Positions 54,344-64,000 of a DNA stretch of 64,000 nucleotides are shown piece by piece (position 1 is the first letter of the stretch; each line of letters opens with the position of its first letter). This DNA is from Cladophialophora immunda (taxonomy: Eukaryota > Ascomycota > Eurotiomycetes > Chaetothyriales > Herpotrichiellaceae). The stretch is taken from positions 8,060,001 through 8,124,000 of the forward strand of contig NW_015622541.1 of NCBI RefSeq assembly GCF_000835495.1, in the 5' to 3' direction. Position numbers and translations under genes: made by a program. Under the pieces are notes generated by a model. It ran no database searches. It had not been told where the DNA came from and worked only from the letters and a program-made list of their open reading frames with translations.

Positions 54344-56475
54344 ATGATCAAGCACCCTCTAGTGCCACCAGAAATCTCGGTCATCACAGGACTTGGATAC
54401 GGTTGTGTCCTACTTTTGCTTACTGTCATAGGTAAGTTACCAGGGAGTAGTACCCAGTATCAGCCGACATCGAGTGCTTAAGGATTCTACAGGGATCTGT
54501 TGGACTTACCGTAACAAGGGTTTCTGGACATCACCTTCCGCCAATGCGAAATGGATCGCCAGTCCAAAGGGGAAGCCATTCACAGGAAACCTTGACGAGC
54601 TCAAAACAAATGGCGCCGCTAGCTGTCAAGCCTGGTACTCTCTTTACAAACGGTATGGACCTGCTTACGAAATGACGGTTCCATTCTTTCGTATGCATAT
54701 CATCAACCATCCCACGTACCTTGAACACATCCAAAAACACAATAGCAGGAACTACATACGCGGCAGGTTCGCTCGAAATATGTTTGGGCCACTTCATAGA
54801 AGTGGTATTTTCGTTGCAGACGGCTTGGAGTGGCAGACCCAACGTAAAGCAGCCTCGCGTGCATTCAGCAAGCGCAACTTCGAGACCCATATCACGAAAT
54901 CTGTTCATTACTGGCTCGATATTCTTCTACGTCTACTCTCCAACCTTGCCAGGGAAGAAATTGAGTTCAACTTTCAAGAACTTATGGGGCGTCTTATGTT
55001 CTGCCTTTTTCTTCGAATCGCCTTCCACGAAGAAAAGCTTGCCTTCGATATTATGTCGGACGACCCAAAGTGCCTGGAATCGAAGCCAGATTATGTCGAA
55101 GCATTCGATCAAGCTACTCATTGTAAGTCGCCGTCCTTTATCTCTCCTTACGCGCTCTCTACAGTAGCTCACCTGCTTATATTATAGTATTCGATCGAAG
55201 AAGACGTGATCCTTTATGGAGGATAACCGAGAAACTCTCTGGCGAAGACGTTATTACGAAGAAAGCCGTGAATCTCTTTTACAAACAGATTGATTTTCTG
55301 ATCGACAAGCGTCTCGATCTCATGAAAAATGGCTATAAACCTGATCCTGAGAATGGCGTTGACCTTTTGGACCTATTCTTACAGTCGACAACTGAGAAAT
55401 ACACCCTCGGTGGAATGGTGTTCTCATTTCTGTCAGCCGGCCGTGAGTCGTACCTTTACAGACTTTCAACCATCGAGAATCTAATAGGATTATAGGGGAC
55501 ACAACGACATACAATATCTCATGGTTCATGAAGGAGATTCACCACAAACAAAACCAACATCTATATGCTCTGAATAAGATTCGCGCTGAAGCCGAAGACC
55601 TTGGCTTCACTAGTGGTTATCTAAACTACACAGATGCTCCGGTGAGTCGAGAGTCCAGAGCTAGATTTGACCATCAAGACTGCTATACTGACCCTGCGCT
55701 ACATAGAGACTACGATTTACCAATGCTATGTGGGACGAGTGCACTCGACTTAACACTGTGTCTCCGGCAGGTCAGTTGGAGGCGGCTGAGGACGACATTC
55801 TCCCTGCGGTGCCTGAACTAAATATGCCTCCTCGTCGCATCAAAAAGTATGATTTGTTCTCCTTCCCTGCCTGTTGCTGAGTGGTTATTGATTCATCTTG
55901 CACAGAGGTGATGTTGTTAGTTATCAAAACTATGTGATGGCCCGTATGCCAGAAATTTGGGGAGAGGATGCTGCAGTCTTCAACCCATACCGATGGCTGA
56001 AAGAGAACGGAGAGAGCATCTCTTACAGTCCATTTAGTAAGCACAGGAACTTCTGAGAACGACGAACCTTTCCATTTGCTGACCCTGCCATTCATAGAAT
56101 ACCATGCTTGGAATGCCGGGCCGCGCAGCTGTCTCGGACGTCCACTCGCCACGTACGAGGGTATCACCATTACAGTTGCGATCCTCCAGCGCTTCGATAT
56201 CATTCTGTCAGATGACAGCAGGACGTATGAGCCACTTGCTGCCATGAACATGGTATGATTCTTCTTTTCTTCCGCTAGTGAGGATGTAGATGCATCTAAC
56301 AGCGGCTTCTTAATAGGGTATTCAAGGGGGGCTTCCCATGCGAGTGAGGGAAAGAAAGGGTTCTGAACCTTGGAAGCCTATCGCCGCGGAAGTAGCTCTG
56401 CAGCTTGGCCCCCACAGACAGACCACTCTGATCAGTCACAAATTTGGAAGACGTGCTGAGAGTTCTAACGGATAG
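54344..56475 (+). CDS. Cytochrome P450 monooxygenase
   Basis: Eight exons: 54344-54431, 54493-55122, 55188-55442, 55496-55641, 55707-55846, 55906-56036, 56098-56252 and 56317-56475 give 567 aa with all phases matching. Order: N-terminal ER membrane anchor (ISVITGLGYGCVLLLLTVIG), WxxxR in LEWQTQRKAASRAFSKRNF, I-helix FLSAGRDTTTYNISWF (residues about 320-335, split by intron 3), ExxR as E384-CT-R387 in WDECTRLNT, PERF-like region FNPYRWLKEN, and heme loop WNAGPRSCLGRPLA with Cys475. The C-terminus ends GLPMRVRERKG plus a short tail. The layout is like fatty-acid/alkane hydroxylating P450s (CYP52/CYP86-type), but the family is not assigned. It heads a run of regulator and transporter genes. Confidence 0.92.
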
Positions 56476-56828
56476 GGAATTGATGGATTCCAGTACGACG
56501 GACTATCTAAAGTGGTTGAGATTCTGCGAGAGGAACTAGTTTGTCCAATGCAGGACGCGATAAAGATGCATATAATATAATTCAATGACGCGTATTTGTT
56601 CTTTGAGCTAACAACCTAAGATGCGAGTATTTCCGGCCATTTCCTCACTCTGACAATAAAGAGGCTAGCGACATTCTTCTACCGAGTTTCCGCCAATCTA
56701 ATGTCGTCATTTAACCGAGGAGCTTTTCCACCCCCTCGTGTGCAGGGTTATTTGTCTAGATGTATGCATGCACTATCCATTTCTCTGTCGTCTCAAATTA
56801 TTGGCCCGGCGTATTATCACAGACCAGC
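56476..56828. other. Intergenic between P450 and Zn2Cys6 genes
   Basis: 353 bp with no gene recognised; includes the leader of the regulator gene. Confidence 0.4.
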
Positions 56829-59744
56829 ATGTCCAGCACAGTTAACGCGGTGTCTCTGGAGCCTGAGACGGACAACTCCCAGGACAGGTCGGGCCGAGGC
56901 CAGATATTCAAAAGGGTCTATCAGGCGTGCGAGGGCTGTCGACAGAAGAAACACAAGTGCAGTTTGGGAGATCCAGCAAATCCTACGCGGCCTTGCGATG
57001 CCTGTCGTAGAGCTAATTTGTTGTGTAGTAGGTTCGTGAGGCTCTGTCCGCGAATGCATGTACTCACTGCTCCTCAGTCCTCCCAGAGAAAAGGCGAAGA
57101 GGTCGGCCTCCGAAAAAGTCTGGGCACGATATTGGAGGCGGTGAATCATATACGGGAAGGACAAACTCGAGCAATTACGGCTTCAATTTACCATACCACG
57201 CCAACAAAGAAAGCCAGTCTTCTTGGCAGTCGTTCATGGGGTCCTTCAAACCTGTCGTGGGAAACAATGAAAATGTTGCAACGACCGCCAGTTCTCGAGA
57301 AAGTCATAGTCACCGACGGGTACCAAGTTACGATCAGCAAATAGCCAGTCAAACTCTGGCGACCTTTCCCCTGAGGAACACATCGGATGCTATACGACTT
57401 TTGGACCAAGATCGAAATTCATTAGGCCCTGAATATTCAAATGGTGCTGATGTGTTAAGCGCCGGTGTCTCCAGGCCACAATTCTTCCTCCTTCGGGAAG
57501 GCCTCGTAGACGAGGCGACTCTCTTCAGACTATTTCATTTCTACCTTCGCTCGTTGCACCCCATCATGCCACTCATCCCTTATGAAAGGAGACCGGTAAC
57601 ATCGGAACAAATCCTGACTATGGCGACACGAGAGCCGCATTTCATGGCCGCAATCCTCGTGGTGGCGACCGGTCTGTTGGGAGAGTACACGCTACATCAT
57701 CATCTATGGCAGAGAGCAGAGCGGCTTTTCGCCCAAGTCGCTATCATGGGGACGAATGAATCTCTAGAGATGATCGAAGGATTATTACTCCTTTCAGGTA
57801 CAATAAGTCGAACGTGAAAATCCTTCTCAACAAAGATATCCTGACGGTTGGTAGAGTATCCACCAAACATGGGCCACAGTACGGGACTTGGGTTTGAAGA
57901 TCGAATGTGCTGGATGACAGTTGGCACCGTGAGTCAGCCACCTCACCTGGCTAGGGTATCTATCGCTGCTGACCCTTCCCTCTAGGCCGTCAGGCTCGGC
58001 TACCTCCGGGGACTCGAGCAGCTAGTCATGCAGCCAGACGATATCGAAGATAAATTTGTCGATGATCGAGGCAGAGGGAAGATTGTATGGGCTTGTGAGC
58101 CAACTCTGTGACCAGGACTGGATGAATGCTCGCTCGGCTAATTAATCACTCCGCTTTCAGATTGCTACTGTCTCGATCGGCAAATTTCCATTCGTGTTGG
58201 GAAACCCTTCTGGCATCGAAGTGCGTTGAAGTACAACCTTACCATCCCATTTTGAGCGGCCGCGGATCTTCCCCCATGAACAAAGAGCTGCTTGAGCTCA
58301 AAGAATACACGACTGACGAGCGAATCTCACTCAACAGGTCCCGGGATGACGATCCAACATCTCCACTTTGATCCTGCCGATGACTTCCCCCAGATGCGCG
58401 AGATAGACGGCCTCCAAGATGATCATGCTGCATACTTGCAGTGTCTGATGCATATAACACAGGTACTGAGCAACGCTCACGATCTGTTATACCCCTCCAA
58501 AAGCCACTCACTCGCCATCGCGAAGGCCGAACATTACTACAAGCACATCGATGAATTTACAGAAGGTAAGTATCCACCCCCCACCCTCTGAATTATTTTT
58601 CGCCCTGTTTCTCTGCTAATCTAACCTTGAATTAGCGCTGTCTGCGTTCCGCAACAGGTGGCAAAAGAAGCCATGGCGAACCTATCCGATCAATGAGTGT
58701 GTCTGGATATCTTTTGTGAGCATATAGCAATCTCAAATCCTACGCTGCCCCAGCTGTTGATCCCCGAGGCTGAGCTAACAAATTCTGTCCTCCAAAGCAC
58801 CATTTGCGTCTCTACATCTATTCATTCTCCCTACAGGCACACATGCAACGGGCAGAAAGCTGTAATGACGGTCGTAGGCCACTAGAATACTTTCCCACAG
58901 GCTTGATGGGCAGCGTCGACGCTCGTTTCATCATTGAGGCAATGAATGCAGGAGTGAGATAATCCATCCAAAGCACCCGCCCTAGGTAACGAAGGTGACT
59001 AACGACAGACATGTGCCTCACAGGCAGATGTGTTACGCTTGGCTGTAGGCAGATTTCAACCCTCTGGAGTGCGTCAGAGCCGTTGTTCATTCCCTCCGCT
59101 AACTACACTCCCCTCCAGAAGATCATATTAAACTAACTGCCTCTCAGGCCTTAGCATATCTTCCTTTGCGATTCTTTCTCTTCTTCAGCCACGCGGGGGT
59201 ATTCTTACTCAAGGCGGCGATGATTGTTCCGTTACCGCCATCACAGAAAAGAGCGATCATTCACCTGATACGTGGCCTTATAAAGTGCATGTCCATGGCC
59301 TCGTCAGATCACAGACATCCCGCCGTCCGCAACTCATCTGCCCTCGACGGGCTCTTGAGACGTATATATCGTGACCACGACATCCAAACCCCCGCAGTCA
59401 CCTGTCCATCTTCGCCTGGCATTGATTCCTCCGGCCCCATCACCAACTCGACGGAGGCTGCCGCGGCCACGAAGACTCGTCCTAGCGATACCGATCTGCC
59501 CACCTTTCTTGGGAACCGAGAGTCTCCGTTTGTGGCAGAGCGGCCGTTACAGGAACTCGCTGCCGACATCGATGCCATCTTCGGGCTTGAAACAGACAAC
59601 CTGGACTTTTCTTTACCGCCGAACACTGAAAACACCAGCAATGATCTCCCTACGATTGTGCCTGCGTCTGACATCTTTACTTCACTCTTCAATTACGACG
59701 ATAGGGAGTTTTGGGGGGGTTTCACTCCCATGACCTTGGATTAA
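56829..59744 (+). CDS. Zn2Cys6 transcription factor with fungal-specific TF domain, ten exons
   Basis: Exons: 56829-57027, 57078-57797, 57855-57928, 57986-58094, 58161-58220, 58338-58565, 58636-58715, 58798-58953, 59024-59068 and 59148-59744; 755 aa, all phases fit. The binuclear cluster has Cys 34, 37, 44, 56, 59 and 66 (ACEGCRQKKHKCS, PCDACRRANLLC), then a basic linker EKRRRGRPPKKS that appears only after intron 1 is removed. The regulatory domain shows FHFYLRSLHPIMPLIPYE, SGEYPPNMGHSTGLGFEDRM, AVRLGYLRG, YCYCLDRQISIRVGKPFWHR, FHHLRLYIYSFSLQAHMQRA and FFLFFSHAGVFLLKA. The tail is acidic, a possible activation region. Probably the local regulator of the neighbouring P450 and transporters. 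Confidence 0.9.
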
Positions 59745-60562
59745 AGTACCAACAGAATAAACTTATTACCGCATGTAAGAGCAGTAAAGTGCTCTGTCAC
59801 TAATTCGCCGGAATCTATTAACGAGGGCTCGTCAGCGCGATATATCTATCGAATACACAATATATTCTAAGAAGCAACCTCCAGCCAATGGTCCGCTACA
59901 ACATCAAGGATGGACAACCAACCGAGGCCAATCGTGCCCTGCCGAGCCCCGTCTAAGGCGGCTCTTCCTACCGAGATAAGACTCGGATCACCTCAGAATT
60001 TGTCAAGAAAGGAGGCTGGCGGAGGCAATTGCAACTGCCTGTAGATGCCGTGGATCTCCACCACTCAACTATGTAACCCAGACTGTCGAGTCTTGACTGG
60101 ATCCGAGCCCGGAAAGTGGTCTCGGATTGAAAGGGTTAAATTGGATGAAGTAGTCAGATGGATACTCGATGGCTAAAGCCTTCTACTACCAACTTGGTCA
60201 TTGGGATGTCTTTTGCTTGTCAGCCAGATACACACTCTACTTCGGCTAATTACGGCCTATTTTGGCGCTTTTCAGATCTGGCTGTAAATTGTCCGACAAT
60301 TTCTCCCAAGATTGTGATATATGACCGTTATTACCCGGCCTTCGACCTGAAAATGCGCCGCTTTCTTGTTCCTGCACCCAATCGTTTCTGGTTTTGGGGT
60401 CCATTCCTGCAGGTTAAGGGTTGACAACCAACAATTGCGGGGCCCCAGGTGAATCCCCGCAGAGGCATACAAAGACTTGGGTTGGTCCATATCAACTATT
60501 CGGTTTACCTTCGATCAAATCTGACACAGACTGTGACCGCTCACTCAAACGCTCCCACGATC
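59745..60562. other. Intergenic, about 820 bp
   Basis: 3' flank of the regulator and promoter of the MFS gene. No gene or RNA recognised. Confidence 0.4.
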
Positions 60563-62459
60563 ATGTCGCTCAACGATAAAGTGAGCATCCAACATTACGA
60601 CCAGGAGCTAGCCCTCCACGGCGATCCCAAGATTGTTGAAACAGCCAGTCAAGAATATGTCGAGGGTACGCCAGAGGAGAAAAAGCTGGTCAGGAAGATT
60701 GATTTACATTTGATACCGATCTTGTGGGCCATGTACATCTTCAACTACCTCGACCGAACGAACATTGGAGTAAGTGGCAGATCCCACAGTGCGATCTACC
60801 TAGGGATTACGACTGACTTCCTAGTGCAGAATGCCAAGGTTGGAGGTATGGAAGATGACCTCCACTTGAGCTCTTCTGACTACTCGCTGGTTGTCTCCAT
60901 CTTCTTTGTTGTAAGTCAATCAGGGCAAGCAGACTCACGAGGCGACTTTCTGAACCCCTTTTAGGCGTATTTGGTATTCGAGCCTCCTGCTGTGATGATC
61001 TTGGCCAGGACAAAGCCCAGTATTTTCTTGCCAACCATCATGATCGCATGGGTCAGTACACTGGGAACCGAATGGCGACTCTGCGGAAGTGTAACCTGTA
61101 TCTAGGGAGCCATCTCGGTCGCCATCAAGGGTATCAACAGCCTCGGGGGCTTGATCGCTTTTCGTATTTCCCTCGGTCTACTTGAAGCCGGTTTCTTCCC
61201 TGGTGTGATGCTCGTCTTGTCATGTTGGTACAAGGTTAGCCGCCTCTATATGAACTTGTGATACCCACGTGTTGATAGAGCTTAGCCCTCAGAGTTATCG
61301 AAACGCATCGCGATATTTTATACTGGCACCATCCTGGCGGGAGCTTTCGGTGGCCTACTCGCGGGCGGTATTATTGATGGAATGGACGACGTCGGAGGCG
61401 TCCGAGGGTGGAAGTGGTGAAACGTCAATCACTTCCATTCTCAAAATGCACTTGCTAACCTTGATCAGGCTGTTCATCATTGAAGGTCTGGGGACTGTCA
61501 CCATCGGTGTCGTTGCATATTTCCTCCTGCCAGGTGTGTTACCGGAAGGAAGAGATGGAAATTGTCCGCTGACTATGCAAAGATTACCCTACCAATACCA
61601 GGTGGCTTTCCGAGCAGGAGAGAAAGCTAGCTACGACTCGCCTGATGATTCGAGAGGATCTGGACAAAAAGATGCCGTACAAGAAGGCCGTACTCCTCTC
61701 CATCAAGGATTGGAAGATGTGGGTGAGTGACGATAGTCCCTTGTCAGAGGGGCGGCGCTAACTTCCAAAGCTGTTCATGGTCTCGCTGAACACGATATTG
61801 GCTTCGGGCACTGTCTCGTACTTCTTCCCAACCCTGATGGGGGCATTGGGCTACAAAAACCGCATGGTCCAATGTAAGTCCGCTTGTAGTAGATTTTGCT
61901 TACCACTGTCTGATCTTTGCGTAGTCATGACCGTACCCATCTACGCAGTAACCTTGGTTGTCACCTTAGCTACAGGTTACTCAGCCGACCATACCGGCCA
62001 GAAAGCATACCACGTCCTTGGCTGTTCTACCCTTGCAGTGGCCTCGTTCATCATTTGCGCGGCTAGCACGTATTTCCCCGTCCGGTATGCTTTCATTTGC
62101 TTCGGATTCGCTGGGGTACAGGCCTGCGTACCCTTGTTGATTAGCTGGGAGGTCACCATGTTTCCAGGTCGAGAGCGACGTGCCGTCTCAGTCCCTATCA
62201 TCAATGGTTTCGGTAAGTTTTGTAACCACCTCCGTAAGCAGTGGTAACTCGGTGGCTTTTAATAGGTAATCTGGCTTCCGTCTACGGTTCTTTCATCTGG
62301 CCTGCCCAGGATGCCCCTCGCTACATTATGGGATTTGCCGTCATGACCACCTTCATGTTCATTGCGGGATCTACTGCTGTGGTAATCAAGAAGATATGGG
62401 ACGATAAAGGTCTAGAGAGAATCGACTATGATGCTCAGGAGGACAATGACCAGAAATAG
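60563..62459 (+). CDS. MFS transporter, anion:cation symporter (Dal5/allantoate permease-like) family
   Basis: Ten exons: 60563-60769, 60830-60910, 60965-61051, 61106-61234, 61286-61416, 61469-61533, 61583-61722, 61771-61873, 61925-62212 and 62266-62459; 474 aa with consistent phases. ACS-family marks: RKIDLHLIPILWAMYIFNYL, DRTNIGNAKVGGMEDDLHLS, SLGLLEAGFFPGVMLVLSCW, YKPSELSKRIAIFYTGTILA, LFIIEGLGTVTIGVVAYFLL, the central loop DYPTNTRWLSEQERKLA, and LFMVSLNTILASG. About 12 TM helices. The family carries organic anions and small vitamins or carboxylates in fungi; substrate here unknown, perhaps linked to the P450 pathway. Confidence 0.93.
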
Positions 62460-62693
62460 GTATTGAATAAGTCCCGTAAAAGCGGAAAGGAATTGGTGGT
62501 AAGGGTCATCAAGCAGAACTAGCTTTGTTTTCGAGGAATTGGTAGAACATATTGAGTTCGAAGGCCTCTCTGCTTATATCATTAAATCCAGGTAGCTTTG
62601 ATGAAATACGCTGGAAACAAGTTGAATACGAATACAAGAATTGGACAGTCGAGTCTAGACACATCCTCTCGAGCCAGGGCTGTATGGAGAGGG

Positions 62694-64000
62694 TTACAAC
62701 TCTCTCTGTGGACGATCAGACCCTTCATCTGACGTCGTCTTCCGGTTCTCTTCTGCTTGCGATGGTTTGCCACATCCTTTAGACAATGATGTCTTTAACA
62801 AAATCAAAAAGGACGCTGCTCCGAGGTATATGAAACCAACAAACAACTGGACCCGCAAGTATGGCCTGTCCGCAGTCTTGTTTCCTCTCAGTTGCACAGC
62901 TATCGCTTCCGCAACGGCAGTCGGAGGTCCAAGGGTAAACCACAGAATAGCCAGCGCCGTATGGAGATCCTGCAGGCCTACGACTTCGGCCGCCAACGGC
63001 GCCGCACTTGCCCAGATTGTCCCTGCATTCAACCCTGCCACGATCGCGAAGAAGTAGATCACCCCGATTGAATTGGCGAAAGTCCAGATCACGAGACAAA
63101 AGAGGCCAGCAACAAATGTTGAGACGAAGGCGACATGAATACGGCCCAGACGGTCGCTTAGCAAGCCGATAGCAGGACGGCCGAGCGCTTGACCCAGATT
63201 CAGCAACGCACTGGCGATACTGGCCTGCTCTTGCGTGAAGCCCACAGCGACCGTGTAGCTGGAGAGACTGAACAGCAGACCCACGTAGCCCAATACACTC
63301 AGAAAGGCCCAGACCAAAAAGGAGGAGAACTGTAATTTTTTGACGCAGGAGTGGCGCAGTGTAGAACCAGGTGACCAGTCCACCGAAATCGAGTGAGGAC
63401 TCCCAGCAGGCAATCGTAGCAAATTGCAACAAATGCCGTTGACCGTGAAGCACAGGATGCCGAGGATGCGCATCGCGCATGGAAATCCCAGCTGCGGGAT
63501 CATCTTCCCAGCCGCGAGTGAGTAGACTAGTCCCCCGGTGCCGGAACCAGCGGCGGCAATTCCGTTGACGAAGCTGCGCTTTCGCAAGAACCAGTACGAA
63601 ATGACGCCCACGGAACCGCTGAAGCAGAAACCCATGCCAAGGCCGAAGCAAACTCCCTGGGCAAGAAAAAGCTGCCAGTCGGTCCTGACGAACGACGTCG
63701 TGACCAAGGATAGAGTCTCGAGCACGGTACCGGTGTTGAGGACAAAACGGGTGCCAATCTTTCGCGCTAGGTATGTGGAAAGAGGAGCGACGAACATAGC
63801 GCAAGAGATACTCAGACCGCCGACAAACGCGTATTCGAGCGCTGTTGTGCCCGGAAAGGTCTCAGAAGAGAGATAGTATGCAAGGAACACGCCGTATGAC
63901 TGTCATTTCTGTGCTGTCAGCGGTGCACACCTTTTCCTCCTCGCGCAACATAAAACGGGGCATTGCAGTAGCATGCTTACACTGTTGATACCCCATGTAT
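62694..64000 (-). CDS. Monocarboxylate transporter-like MFS protein, 5' end outside window
   Basis: The main exon 63899-62694 is in frame with an upstream exon that begins beyond the right edge and ends at 63983; the donor is GTGTAAG and the acceptor CAG lies just before SYGVFLAYYLS. About 10 of 12 TM helices are visible: EYAFVGGLSISCAMFVAPLS, WQLFLAQGVCFGLGMGFCFS, YWFLRKRSFVNGIAAAGSGT, GKMIPQLGFPCAMRILGI, VWAFLSVLGYVGLLFSLSSY, LLSDRLGRIHVAFVSTF, and a Lys/Glu-rich tail. The RKRSFVNGIAAAGSGTGG pattern is that of the fungal MCT (SLC16-like) group, which carries monocarboxylates or related acids. It converges on the Dal5-type gene with 234 bp between stops. Confidence 0.93.

Overview
The window is nuclear DNA from a filamentous ascomycete (Pezizomycotina), most likely a eurotiomycete; the gene content would suit a black yeast (Chaetothyriales), but that finer placement is inference. 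Support comes from GT-AG introns of about 41-120 nt, mostly 45-60, with CTRAC-like branch sites and weakly separated genes on both strands. Families include Zn2Cys6 and bZIP-DUF3425 regulators, fungal MFS transporters, P450 and GON7. No rRNA, tRNA, CRISPR array or intact transposon was recognised. Gene models were rebuilt by hand, and nearly all give a splice-consistent open frame.

Left part, about 1-31,700: mostly conserved housekeeping genes. In order: calnexin (ER folding, runs off the left edge), MDE1 (methionine salvage), a BLOC-1 BLS1-like subunit, VPS39/VAM6 (HOPS tethering), GON7 (KEOPS tRNA modification), HbrB/BIT61 (TORC2), an alpha/beta hydrolase, a bZIP-DUF3425 factor, a membrane-anchored cupredoxin-like surface protein, an HSL-type esterase, an RNF126-like RING-H2 ligase, FIS1, SPC24, NAM9 (mitoribosomal uS4), thioredoxin reductase, a HAD hydrolase, malic enzyme and an LDH2/MDH2-type oxidoreductase.

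Middle, about 31,700-41,000: gene-poor and decaying. It holds an unrecognised Cys/Tyr-rich gene with two overlapping coding-like frames, a 2.5 kb pseudogene broken by stops and frameshifts, an SDR, a 2 kb stretch without a gene, and a three-exon gene for a small single-TM protein.

Accessory part, about 41,000-64,000: a sulfur pair of bacterial type, namely a fused YeeE/YedE transporter and an intronless CoA-disulfide/persulfide reductase with a rhodanese domain, flanking a VOC-fold gene. Then two secreted glycosidases (GH43 and a six-hairpin enzyme), a six-exon SDR, a truncated MFS relic, and a likely catabolic cluster: P450, Zn2Cys6 regulator, Dal5/ACS-family MFS and a monocarboxylate-type MFS that runs off the right edge. 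The sulfur pair and the P450-regulator-transporter cluster are the parts most worth following up.
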